A DNA stretch of 36,994 nt from Patescibacteria group bacterium UBA3291 (lineage in GTDB: Bacteria > Patescibacteriota > Gracilibacteria > Absconditabacterales > Absconditicoccaceae). Numbering within the stretch: the stretch's first letter is position 1; each line of letters starts with the position of its first letter. The notes under the pieces are model-generated. The model was given only the letters and a program-made list of their open reading frames with translations. It was not told the DNA's origin and did not search any database. The translations under genes were made by a program, and so were the position numbers. This document shows positions 19,610 to 29,683 of this stretch, in pieces. The stretch spans positions 1-36,994 of the forward strand of contig DETJ01000001.1 of NCBI GenBank assembly GCA_002361595.1, written 5' to 3'.

Positions 19610-20467
19610 TTAAGACATAACTGAAATATTCATTCATTCTTTTGATTTTTCTATGAACTCGTTCAATTTTTTAGTTATAGATTTTGGCTTAGGTACGTAA
19701 AATAGTTCAATTGCTTTTGATCATGCTGATAAATTTCACTCTGGATGAATAGAAACTTTTCCATAATTAAGTAATGATCAAAAAAATCAGCTTTTAGACT
19801 CTTTTACTATTTTGATTGTAGAAGTTGCTATATTCATACTTTCAGTCTTAAAAAATCAATGCTGACGGAATATCATAAACTGATCTACTGTAAAAATATT
19901 GAAGTCCATTTCATAATCTATTATTCTATCTAACACTCTATATAATAGGAACAAGAAGCCTATATTTACAAATACTCATACAATATTAAGAAAGAAATTA
20001 GATGTTGCAGCTGTCTCTGCAAAAAAAGACGCAACAGCATTCACAATCATCAATATTACTTGTAATATAGCTGATATAAATGTATTTTTCAAAAACAATT
20101 CATATCTTCAATCTTTCAAATCATCATTGGTTATTGTGTCTATATACCCATTACTATTATTTATCTGTCCCTGAATATTTTGCATAATCATTATTATACT
20201 ATGAATACTTCGTAAGAAAGTAACCAAAGAATATCATATCGTCATAACCCAAAAAAGTCGCATATATTCAGGATTGTAGAATTGACTATAAGCAAACCAA
20301 ATCAAAAGTCAGAATGCTATAAATGCAAACAGTAACCATACCATCGGACGAATCAAAAATATCCAATGTTTTTTGGTTAAAATTGCATTTCATTGTCCGT
20401 TTTCCTGTATTGCATTATATAACTCACGCTCATCAAGTTTTGTATTAAAACTTCATAATATCTTCAT
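19610..20467 (-). CDS. membrane protein with bacterial PH (YdbS-like) domain
   Basis: 285 residues. Two pairs of long hydrophobic segments (WIFLIRPMVWLLFAFIAF with GLLIWF, then FISAILQVILMIVNAVASF and FFLNIVGVFVNIGFLFLLY) flank short cytoplasmic parts. The C-terminal part (YEMDFNIFTVDQFMIFRQHG, FFKTESMNIATSTIKIV, SKAIELFYVPKP) looks like the bPH2/DUF304 fold: a membrane-proximal domain that describes lipid-linked adaptors. The assignment is by pattern only. In-frame UGA supplies about ten Gly. No clear terminator separates it from rnhB, whose stop is four bases away. Confidence 0.62.
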
Positions 20468-20559
20468 TGATTATTTGGATTAGTGAGATAAATATGTTTA
20501 TCTATGTTGGATAGGATAAAAAAATTTGTACTAATGTCAAACGTTTTGAAACTTTTTGA

Positions 20560-20592
20560 TAAAAAAACTAGCGATTGGATACAACCGCTAGT
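20560..20592 (-). terminator. intrinsic terminator of the 134-residue membrane protein gene
   Basis: Minus-strand stem ACTAGCG / CGCTAGT followed by TTTTTTT; the stop codon TAG of the gene is part of the left arm. Confidence 0.85.
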
Positions 20593-20992
20593 CTTCACGA
20601 TCTTCATCTAAAAATCTAGCCATCACTCTTACTACAATAATGAAATATCGGAACGAAAAGACTAAAACCAGGACAGAATACAATATCCACATTAGTGTAT
20701 AAGGATTCCTAAATTCCAAGTTATATCTATTTAATAGTGCATAAACACACGAACCAATAGCAACCAATGTAAAGGCAAGATAGACATAGATGAAAGAATT
20801 TCTCATCTGAGGGTCTTCTATTCTCTTAAGTCTCCATACCAACATGGAATCTGAAGCATCTAGGAAGAAAATACTGGCTAAGATTAAAAGTACGAACCCC
20901 CAAGATTTGAAAAACGACAGATACACACTCGCACATAGGATTGCTAAAACTAGAGCAACCCTCAAACTTCTGATAATAATAATTCTTTTCAT
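20588..20992 (-). CDS. small integral membrane protein of unknown function
   Basis: 134 residues with about four hydrophobic segments: VALVLAILCASVYLSFF, FVLLILASIFFLDA, FIYVYLAFTLVAIGSCVYALL and LMWILYSVLVLVFSF, with a basic tail that ends in DEDRED. It contains only two Gly (GGG and GGT) and no UGA, so the code cannot be judged, but GGG/GGT and codons such as CTC and ACC are rarer in its neighbours. It has its own promoter and a CTAGC-stem terminator like that after the presumably foreign gene at 4750-5097. I do not recognise the family. Confidence 0.75.
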   Translation of the reverse strand: MKRIIIIRSLRVALVLAILCASVYLSFFKSWGFVLLILASIFFLDASDSMLVWRLKRIEDPQMRNSFIYVYLAFTLVAIGSCVYALLNRYNLEFRNPYTLMWILYSVLVLVFSFRYFIIVVRVMARFLDEDRED

Positions 20993-21022
20993 TTTGTTTG
21001 AGTTTTTTATTTAATATATAGT

Positions 21023-21050
21023 TATATATAAATAAACACAAAAATGTCAA
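21023..21050 (-). promoter_or_regulatory. promoter of the 134-residue membrane protein gene
   Basis: Minus strand TTGACA (21050-21045), 16 bases, TATATA (21028-21023), about 30 bases before the start at 20992. Confidence 0.6.
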
Positions 21051-21148
21051 GCAAAAAATGTCGTTCAAATTTATAGCTCCATTTATTTGCATTCAAATGA
21101 AAAAACTTTATATAAATAAGTGTGTTTATTTTTATACGGAGAAATATT

Positions 21149-23182
21149 ATGAAAACATTAAGTAAAATCTGTTTTTTTTCTTTGATTATAATTTGATTAA
21201 CTATTTGAAATCTAAGTTCAGCTGGAAATTGGAATTTACCATGAGTAAAAATTATTTCTCGTGCAGAATGGTGAGCAGATGAAAGTATCAGATTCCGCTC
21301 TACTCCCAGGCCAACTAGTACTTCTTCAAAGTGAGAAAAAACCGAAGAACAAAAAAAAGCTGAAGAAATTTCAAGAATTCGCAATACTTGGATGGCTAAA
21401 AATTTTCCATTAGAATGGAAATATGAATTGTCAAACCTTATGATGTGAAATCATTACCTAATATATCCAGATTACTATAATTTTCATAAAAATAAAATAA
21501 TTATCCACCATACAGCTGTAGATTATAAACCTGAATGGACTATCAATGACGTAAAGAAGCAAATTCAAGACATATACAAATATCACACTATCAATCGTGA
21601 TTTTTGAGATATTTGATACAATTTTTTGATTGATCAGATGTGAAATATATATGAATGACGTGCAGGATGAGAATGAGCTGTTGGAATGCATGCTACTAGC
21701 AACAATATTACATCAATCTGAATATCTCTTATGTGAAATTTTCAATACGACAAACCTACTGTTGAACAAATGGAAGCATTAGTAAATCTGACTACAGCAA
21801 TTGCAAAATTTTATCACATAGATCCCAAATGATATACATACACATTTTCAACCAACACGGAGGAAGAACCTTATGTTGTAGCTACAAAAAATCCAAATAT
21901 TATGTGACATAAAAATGTAAAAAATACCTCTTGTCCGGGTATCAATTTAGATAAATTCTTACCCAAGATAAGGGATGAAGTTTTGCGCAGAATGAAAAAA
22001 GAAATAATAGGAAATATTGCTTTACCCTCAGATCGACTAAAAGATTTAAAAAATTCTAATTATCTACAAACTATACCAAACAATTCTAGTTCAAACAAAA
22101 TAACTAATTCTAATACGACAGAAGATACATCCAAAGTGAAAAATTTTACTAAACGCCTTTCTGAACTAAAGAGTAACAATCCTGATGTCCTTAATAATGC
22201 AGCATCTGCTGCAAGAAAAAATTATACATGAAAATTAAATAAAGCTTCTAATCAAATATCAAAAATCGAAACTAAATATTCAATTAATGATGTTAAAAAA
22301 TTAATAAATCAAAACATTTCCGTTTTATTATATGAACTTTCTACTGAATATGATAGTTTTCAAATTATGTGTGATATAAATTGCATATTTACTATAGATT
22401 GAGTAGATTATACGTTGGATGAAGCTACGTTAACTTTTTTGACCAATAAAATTTATGTAGATTCCAAATTCCCGTTATCGGCAAATAAAGTTTCTGTAAG
22501 ATCTTCTATGAATGGAGGATCTGTTAAAATCTTAAATTATAATCGTAAATCTTATTTAGGCGTTCAATGGAATAGTTTCAAATGAAGTCTAAATTTTGAG
22601 AAGTGAACTTATCCACTAAAAAATGGAGTACAAAAATCTGACTTTATTGTAATCAATACACTCCCTTTCTCCGAATATATGAAATGAATCGTAGAAACTA
22701 ATGATACTGAAACTTTGGAAAAAAATAAAGTTATGGCTATGATTTCAAAAAACTATGCTCTATTCTATATAAACAAAAACAATATTCATCCTAATATTTC
22801 ACCAGATGCAAATTATACTGCGATTGATGATCCTAATTTTTTTCAAAAGTATGTTTGAGCTGGATTAGAAAAGACTTTAACCAAGCGGTATCAGGCATTA
22901 GAAGTCACAAAGAACAAAATAGTAATGTATGATAACTATTTACCAATTTTACCGTACTTTAACTGCTCTGCTTGATTCACTTTATCTGCGGAAGAAAAAC
23001 GATGATGGAACGATACCCCTTATCTAAAATCTGTATACGATTTTAAGTGATGTAAGGACTTTGCATGACATTGAGTATGATTAGCCTGAAAATGAGCCGA
23101 ACGATTTGCGCAGCAATGAATAACTTATGATCAGATTTTGAAATATTATTATGATGGAATCGAGATTGTGAATATAAACTAA
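21149..23182 (+). CDS. secreted peptidoglycan amidase (PGRP/Amidase_2) fused to a SpoIID/LytB domain
   Basis: 677 residues. The N-terminal segment MKTLSKICFFSLIIIGLTIG followed by NLSSAG is a signal peptide. Residues about 115-265 are an Amidase_2/PGRP domain: IIIHHTAVD (His120 as zinc ligand), YNFLIDQMGNIYEGRAGG, GMHATSNN, GISLMGNF and GHKNVKNTSCPG (His254 and the late Cys). A Lys/Ser/Asn linker (about 290-370) leads to a SpoIID-like region: FIVINTLPFSEYMKGIVET near 510-530 and GHGVGLAGKGAERFAQQG near 640, ending YYYDGIEI. SpoIID proteins are lytic transglycosylases that trim glycans lacking stem peptides, made by amidases, so the fusion joins two consecutive steps. A GGAG element 8 bases upstream is one of the few Shine-Dalgarno-like sites in the window. 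Confidence 0.9.
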
Positions 23183-23202
23183 GGCGTAAATAAATTTTTA
23201 AC

Positions 23203-23230
23203 TTGAAAACGAAAGGAACATTTGTATAAA
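23203..23230 (+). promoter_or_regulatory. promoter of fusA
   Basis: TTGAAA at 23203-23208, 16 bases, TATAAA at 23225-23230, about 39 bases before the ATG. Confidence 0.5.
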
Positions 23231-23268
23231 AGAATGCGAGATTTTTATTATCTTTAAATTTTAAAACT

Positions 23269-25368
23269 ATGGCAGACATTACTCCTCTCGAAAAAGTGAG
23301 AAACCTAGGTATCATGGCGCACATCGATGCCGGTAAAACTACTGTAACTGAAAGAATTCTTTTCTATACAGGAAGGACACATAAAATCTGAGAAACTCAC
23401 GACTGAGAATCTCAAATGGACTGGATGGACCAGGAAAAAGAAAGATGAATTACTATTACATCAGCTACTACTGTATGTTTCTGGAAAGGTCATCATATTA
23501 ATATTATCGATACTCCAGGGCACGTTGACTTTACAATTGAAGTAGAAAGATCTTTACGTGTACTTGATGGTGCTGTTGCATTACTTGATGGACAGGCTTG
23601 AGTAGAACCTCAGACTGAAACTGTATGGAGACAGGCTGACAAATATAATGTTCCTAGAATGATCTTCGTAAATAAAATGGATAAAATGGGAGCTGATTTC
23701 TACAATTCAGTTGAAACAATCAAAGAAAGATTAACTGACAAAGCAATTCCTATCGAATTACCAAATGGTGCTTCTGATACTTTTGCAGGAGTTGTAAGTT
23801 TAGTTAACATGAAATACTACACTTTCGAATGAGAAAAATGAGTAAATGTAGTAGAACACGAAATCCCTGAAGAATTAAAAGCTAAAGCTGAAGAATATAG
23901 AGAAGCTTTGATAGATAGAGTTTCTATTTATGATGATGAATTGGCTGAAAAATATCTAGAAGGAGAAGAAATTCCTGTAGAACTTTTGAAAAAAGCCATC
24001 AGAATCTGAACATGTAGCGGAGACTTATTCCCAGTAATGTGTGGATCTGCTCTTGGAAATAAATGAGTTCAATTAATGATAGATGCAGTTGTAGATTTCT
24101 TACCTTCTCCACTTGATAGAGGTGAAATCGTTGGAACTGATCCAGATGATCCAGAAAAACAAATTACTAGAAAGTCTGACGTAAATCAGCCAGCTTCTGC
24201 TATCGCTTTCAAGATTATGACTGATCCTTTCGTAGGTACTTTGACTTACGTTAGAGTTTACTCAGGAGTTATCAAATCTGGAGATATGCTTTTGAATCCT
24301 ATCACAGGACAGAAAGAAAGAGTTGGAAGACTTTTGATGATGCATGCAAACAAGAGGGAAGAAATTACTGAAATATCTGCTGGACACATTTGTGCTTTCC
24401 TATGACTAAAAGATACTAGAACTGGAAATACATTATGTGATATCAAAAATCCTATAGTTTTGGAAAGTATGACATTCCCTGAGCCAGTTATCTCAATCGC
24501 TGTAGAACCAAAGTCAAAAGGTGATCAAGAAAAGATGTGACTTGCTCTTGCAAAATTATCATACGAAGATCCTACTTTCACATATCATTCAGATGAAGAA
24601 AGTGGTCAGACTATTATCTCTGGAATGTGAGAATTACATCTAGAGGTACTTATTGAGAGAATGAGAAGAGAACATAAAGTAGAAGTTAATACTGGAGCTC
24701 CTCAGGTAGCTTACAGAGAAACTATCACTCAAAATGTGGAATGAGAATGATTATTCAAGAAACAGTCATGAGGTCGTGGACAGTACGGACATGTTGTATT
24801 GAAACTCGAAAAGAACGATGAAAAGATTTACGATTTCGAATCACAAATTAAAGGTTGAGTTATCCCTAACGAATTTATACCTGCTATTGATAAGGGAGCT
24901 AGAGAAGTAGTTGCTCAAGGACTTTTGGCTGGATATCCAATCATCAATGTTAAAGTTATTCCTTTCTTCGGATCTTACCATGATGTGGATTCTTCAGAAG
25001 TATCATTCAAGGTTGCAACTCACAAGGCTATGAAAGATGCATTCTTCAAAGCTGGTCCAGTTCTTCTAGAACCTATAATGTCAGTAGAAGTAGTTACTCC
25101 AGAAGAATATGTAGGTACAGTTATGGGTGATATTAGTTCTCGTAGATGACTTATCCTTGGACAAACTCCAAGAGGAAATGCTACTGCTATCGAAGCAAAA
25201 GTTCCATTAGCTGAGATGTTTGGATACTCTACAGATCTTAGATCTAATACTCAGGGTAGAGCTCAATATACAATGCAAATGTCTAATTATGAAAAAGTAC
25301 CTGATGCTCTTGCAAAGAAGATTATAGCTGAAAGAGCTGGAACTATGAAATCTGATGACGATGAATAA
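23269..25368 (+). CDS. fusA: translation elongation factor G
   Basis: 699 residues, full family length. GTPase that moves tRNAs and mRNA through the ribosome. NLGIMAHIDAGKTT is the G1 loop, RGITITSATT the switch I region, DTPGHVDF G3 and NKMDK G4; domain IV carries SGGRGQYGHV and domain V LILGQTPRGNA. Glycines are a mix of GGA, GGT and UGA; the RGI of switch I and the GG of domain IV use UGA. The gene has its own promoter and terminator and is not in the usual str operon with rpsL, rpsG and tuf, at least within the window. No Shine-Dalgarno is seen before AAAACTATGG. Confidence 0.98.
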
Positions 25369-25387
25369 TTAATTAGTTTAAACAAAT

Positions 25388-25422
25388 AAAAAGACTGATT
25401 CGTGATTGAGTCAGTCTTTTAA
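25388..25422. terminator. terminator between fusA and the convergent miniprotein gene
   Basis: Stem AAAAGACTGA / TCAGTCTTTT with a 12-base loop; A-run left and T-run right make it usable in both directions. Confidence 0.88.
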
Positions 25423-25445
25423 AATTTTTAAATTAATTATTTTAT

Positions 25446-25634
25446 CTAATCATACAAATTAGATTTATTCTCTGATTTATAACCCAATAAAGCATTAAAT
25501 AAGCAATTTCTGCAATTTTCTATACATATTCATGCATCACAGTTCTGACAAAAGTCTTCACGACTTAAATTTTTTATACTCTGTAGATTTAATTCTGCTA
25601 TGACAATTTCTGGTTTTTCATTAGTAGAAAGCAT
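25446..25634 (-). CDS. Cys-rich miniprotein, probably zinc-binding
   Basis: 62 residues, MLSTNEKPEIVIAELNLQSI then a central FCQNCDAGICIENCRNCLF with five Cys in about 17 residues (CxxC, then C, then CxxC) and a polar tail. Such spacing suggests a zinc or iron-sulphur site. One Gly in the Cys cluster is UGA, so a standard-code gene finder would cut the protein through the motif. It has a possible TTGACA promoter on its own strand and uses the terminator shared with fusA. I do not recognise a family. Confidence 0.62.
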
Positions 25635-25687
25635 TGGTTTTATTGGTTAGTAATAAAATACATAATTTATGTTATGTATGATATATT

Positions 25688-25713
25688 ATTATATATTTTT
25701 TATAAAATGTCAA
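25688..25713 (-). promoter_or_regulatory. possible promoter of the Cys-rich miniprotein gene
   Basis: Minus strand TTGACA (25713-25708) followed by a long A/T tract. TATAAT occurs at 25693-25688 but only 14 bases away; AATAAT lies at 17 bases. The -10 choice is uncertain. Confidence 0.35.
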
Positions 25714-25774
25714 TAGATTTTTTACACAAATAATAAATAATAGTTTTATTAAACGATAAATTCTGAATGAAAAT

Positions 25775-25802
25775 TTGCATTATATAAAATTTCGTTTATA
25801 AT
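25775..25802 (+). promoter_or_regulatory. promoter of the RuBisCO operon (TTGC type)
   Basis: TTGCAT at 25775-25780, 16 bases, TATAAT at 25797-25802, 42 bases before the ATG. Confidence 0.75.
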
Positions 25803-25844
25803 TTATTTAGTTTCATATTTTATTTTATACAAAAATTAAAAAAA

Positions 25845-27266
25845 ATGACAATTGAAGAATTATTAAAATCATTAAATGATCATCAGAGAGCTTATGTTGA
25901 TTTAGAATTATGAGATAAAGCTACAAATGGTGATTATATGTTAGCTTCTTATCATCTTGTTCCAAATGGGAAAAAAAACATTTTACAAGCAGCTTGTGAA
26001 GTAGCCAGTGAATCTAGTACTGGAACAAATTTTCCGGTAAAGACTGAAACTCCTTATGCTAGACTTTTGAATGCTCTAGTTTATGAAGTGGACCCTGAAG
26101 CTGAAATGGTAAAAATCGCTTTCCCATGGAGATTATTCGATAGAAATGGAAATATTCAGAATATTTTCACTTATATCGCTGGAAATATCTTTGGAATGGG
26201 AGATGTAAAAGCATTAAAGCTGATTGATGTATGGTTTCCTCCTGTAATGCTAGAACAATATGATGGACCGAGCTATACTCTTGATGATATGAGAAAATAT
26301 CTTAACGTTTATGATAGACCAATACTTGGAACTATTGTAAAACCTAAAATGGGACTTTCATCTGCTGAATATGCAGAAGTTTGTTATGATTTCTGGGTTG
26401 GAGGATGAGACTTCGTTAAAAATGATGAACCTCAAGCAGATCAGGATTTCTGTCCTTATGAAAAAATGGTAGCTCATGTAAAAGAAGCCATGGATAAAGC
26501 TGTAAAAGAAACAGGACACAAAAAGATTCACTCTTTCAATGTTTCTGCTGCAGATTTCGATACAATGCTTGAGAGATGCGAAATTATTAGAAATGCTGGA
26601 TTCGAGCCAGGAAGTTATGCATTCCTGATTGATGGAACTACTGCTGGATGGATGGCTGTTCAAACTCTTAGAAGACACTACCCTGACGTATTTATCCATT
26701 TCCACAGAGCTGGACATGGAGCATATACTAGACCAGAAAATCCTATTGGATATTCGGTATTAGTTCTCTCTAAATTTGCTAGGCTGGCTGGAGCTAGTGG
26801 AATTCATACTGGAACTGCTGGAGTAGGTAAAATGGCTTGAACTCCTGGAGAAGATGTAACTGCTGCTCACGAAATTAGATACTTTACAGATATGTGACAT
26901 ACATTTGAACAGTCTTGGACTAAAATTCCTCCACAGGATGAAGATTTAATTGGAATTAATGAAATCGACAAAAAGAATATGGAAATTCTGATTGATGACA
27001 GTTGGAGAGGAATTAAAAAATGCTGCCCTATCGTATCTGGAGGATTAAATCCGGTATTATTGAAACCATTTATGGATTTGATGTGAAATGCCGATTTCAT
27101 TACTACAATGGGAGCAGGAACTCATGCTCATCCAGATGGTACTAGAGCTGGTGCTACTGCAATGGTTCAGGCTTGTGAAGCTTTCCAAAAATGAATTGAT
27201 ATTCATGAGTATGCAAAAGATCATAAAGAACTAGCTAGAGCTATTGAATTCTTTGAAAAGAAATAA
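25845..27266 (+). CDS. rbcL: ribulose-1,5-bisphosphate carboxylase, form II/III type large subunit
   Basis: 473 residues. Carboxylates RuBP to two 3-phosphoglycerates. GTIVKPKMGL places the catalytic Lys at 166. VGGGDFVKNDEP gives the carbamylated Lys192 with Asp194 and Glu195 as magnesium ligands. HFHRAGHGAY carries the active-site His, GIHTGTAGVGKM the loop 6 Lys, and SGGLNP the phosphate-binding glycines. The GGDFVKNDEPQ wording and the length suggest the form II/III group known from methanogens and candidate-phylum bacteria, rather than plant-type form I; no small subunit is present. Only 6 of about 40 Gly are UGA, far fewer than in neighbours. The role is probably AMP/nucleoside salvage with the AMP phosphorylase upstream rather than a Calvin cycle. 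Confidence 0.96.
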
Positions 27267-27308
27267 TAAACAGGACTTTATTACATTTTTATACTTTAAT
27301 TTATCACC

Positions 27309-27839
27309 ATGTCTGATTTAACACCTATTATTACAAAAGCAGTTGAAACAGGAGCTACAAAACTGCTCGACCATTTTAAATCTCAATATGGATCTCTTTA
27401 TTTCATTCCATTATGAGTAAATTCAAAAACTCCTGGAGAAATCGCTCCTATTGTCGCTCCAGCAGTTGAAGAACAGATTTTAACTGTTCAAGATGATAAA
27501 GTAACTATCAATGTTATTGATGATAAAATTGGAGTAGTTTTCAATACATTTGTGGATGGATTCTATGATTCTCTTTCTTTCCTTGGAAAACAAATAATGA
27601 AAAGAGCCGATTTAAAAATGACTTGGGATGAATATAAACAATGATTAGCTAGGCGTAAAGCTGAGAATCCTGATAGCTTTAAAACTTGGAAAGATAATCT
27701 AAATCTGATTTTACAAATGATTTTTGATGAGATTATTGTTGCATTAAATGCCCAAGGAAAGACTGTTTATATTTCAAATGGAGAAAACTTTTTCAATTCT
27801 TCAAAAGAAGCTGCTGACGCAATGAAGATCTATCAGTAA
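27309..27839 (+). CDS. unknown protein encoded with RuBisCO
   Basis: 176 residues, starts 42 bases after the RuBisCO stop, with no promoter or terminator between them; the terminator for both lies at 27859. No signal peptide or membrane helix. The N-terminal half (ITKAVETGATKLLDHF, PLGVNSKTPGEIAPIVAPAV) is followed by beta-like DDKVTINVIDDKIGVVF, a Lys-rich helical part (MTWDEYKQGLARRKAENP) and the C-terminal FDEIIVALNAQGKTVYI. I find no CbbX/CbbQ-type AAA motif and no likeness to known RuBisCO chaperones. Co-transcription suggests a job linked to RuBisCO (assembly, activation or regulation), but this is inference from position. Confidence 0.8.
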
Positions 27840-27858
27840 AATTAAGTTTATAAATATT

Positions 27859-27888
27859 AAAGGTTTCCTATTTTTGGAGACCTTTTTT
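27859..27888 (+). terminator. terminator of the RuBisCO operon
   Basis: Ten-pair stem AAAGGTTTCC / GGAGACCTTT (one T-G pair) with loop TATTTTT and a T-run. Confidence 0.92.
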
Positions 27889-27911
27889 ATTTTGAAAAAA
27901 TCTGATTTTTC

Positions 27912-27939
27912 TTGCATTTAATTATGATAAAAATATCAT
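27912..27939 (+). promoter_or_regulatory. promoter of lysS (TTGC type)
   Basis: TTGCAT at 27912-27917, 16 bases, TATCAT at 27934-27939, 33 bases before the ATG. Confidence 0.65.
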
Positions 27940-27972
27940 TCAGATTAGTTTTTATTATTTGACTAAAAAATT

Positions 27973-29571
27973 ATGGAACAGTTATCAGAAAGAGATGTTC
28001 GTATCCAAAAGATTGAAAAAATGAAAAAATTGTGAGTAGTACCATTCGCTCAGCATTTTGATAAAGAGCAATCTATTAAAAAAATCGTAGATGAATACTC
28101 AAATAAAGAGATGAGAGAAATTGAAGTAATAATTCCTACTCCTGAAAAGCAAGTTAAAACTGCATGAAGATTGATGCTTTATCGTAGTTTTGGTAAATTA
28201 TCTTTCTGAACTATCATGGATGGTAGCGAAAAAATTCAAGTAATGTTTCACAGAGATAACTGCAAAATAGATATTTCTACATCTGCAGATGAACCAAAAT
28301 TGGTAGATTCTCTTTGAGAATGAGAAGAATCTATGACTGCATACAAATTCATGGAAAAAATGGTAGATATCTGAGATTTTATCGGAGTAACTGGAGAAGT
28401 ATTCAAAACTCACAAATGAGAACTCACTATATTCGTGTCAGAATTTAAATTCCTTTCTAAGTCTGTACGTGGATTACCAGAAAAATATCATGGAATCAAT
28501 GATGCCGAAGAACTATATAGAAAAAGATATTTGGATATGATTATGAATCCTGAAACTTATCAACGTTTCCTATTCAAATCAAGATTCTATCAAAAATTAA
28601 GGGAATTCTATACTAAAGAATGATTTACTGAGATTCAAACCCCAATACTAGACAATGCCGCTTCATGAGCTGCTGCTAGACCATTCATTACCCATCATAA
28701 TGACTTTGATGTTGATGTTTATCTAAGAATTGCATTCGAAACATCGCTAAAGAAAGCAACTGTATGAAGATTTGAGAAAGTATTTGAAATTGGTCAGGAT
28801 TTTAGAAATGAATGATCTGATCCTTCACATATTCAAGAATTTACACAGGTTGAACATTATGCTGTATATTGGAACTATGAAGATAATATGAAATTCACTG
28901 AAAAGATGTTTGATTTCTTATTCGATGAATTAAAATTAGATAGAAAGCTGAAAGTAAAAGATAAAGAATGAGTAGAAAAAGAGGTAGATTTTACTACTCC
29001 ATGGGAGAGAATCGATTATACGAAATGAATTTTGGAAGCTAGTGGAATAGATATTACTCAATACGGAGTAGATGATGCTGATAAACTTAGAAACGACATC
29101 AAAGCAAAATGAATCACATTTGAATGAATTGACGATATGTGAACTACAACTTTAATAGACTATCTTTTCAAGAAAGTTTTGCGTCCTTCTATCATTGGAC
29201 CAGCATTCATATATAACTACCCTGTCATTATGCAGCCTCTCGCCAGAGTTTCTGATAAAGATTCAAATATAGTAGAACAATTCCAGCTATTGGTAAATGG
29301 ATGGGAAATCTGTAAAGCTTATTCAGAATTAGTTGATCCTCTATTCCAGCAGGCAAACTTTGATAAACAAGCTGAGGCTGCTGCTAAATGAGATGATGAA
29401 GCAACAAGTGGAGATGATGCTTTCGTAGAAGCTATGGAATATGGAATGCCTCCACAGTCTGGATTTGGAATGGGATTAGAAAGAATATTAGCAATTCTTT
29501 CACAACAAGAAAATATTCGTGATGTAGTAATGTTCCCATTGATGAAGCCTAGAAACTGAAATGAAGAATAA
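27973..29571 (+). CDS. lysS: lysyl-tRNA synthetase, class II
   Basis: 532 residues. Charges tRNA(Lys). The OB-fold part has GRLMLYRSFGKLSFGTIMDG. The class II core shows YRKRYLDMIMNPETYQRF, EIQTPILDNAASGAAARPF, FEKVFEIGQDFRNEG (motif 2), then GWEICKAYSELVDP and the final motif 3, GYGMPPQ-like YGMPPQSGFGMGLERI. Some class-defining Gly (motif 2 FRNEG, SGAAARPF) are UGA. At 532 residues it is slightly longer than the usual 500. It stands alone behind its own promoter; a weak AATTG/CAATT stem follows the stop. Confidence 0.96.
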
Positions 29572-29601
29572 ATTTTTGCAATTGGGGCTTCAATTTTAAG
29601 C

Positions 29602-29629
29602 TTGATTTTTGTAATAATTGCTATATATA
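29602..29629 (+). promoter_or_regulatory. promoter of the H1-like gene
   Basis: TTGATT at 29602-29607, 16 bases, TATATA at 29624-29629, about 55 bases before the ATG. Confidence 0.5.
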
Positions 29630-29683
29630 AATACTCGTTACTTATTGTATCAAATTAATTATTTTATATTTTTATTAATTATC

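Noticed and set aside
25708..25844. Riboswitch or leader element before RuBisCO
   Set aside because: The region is a bare A/T tract containing the promoter; no stable conserved stem was visible.
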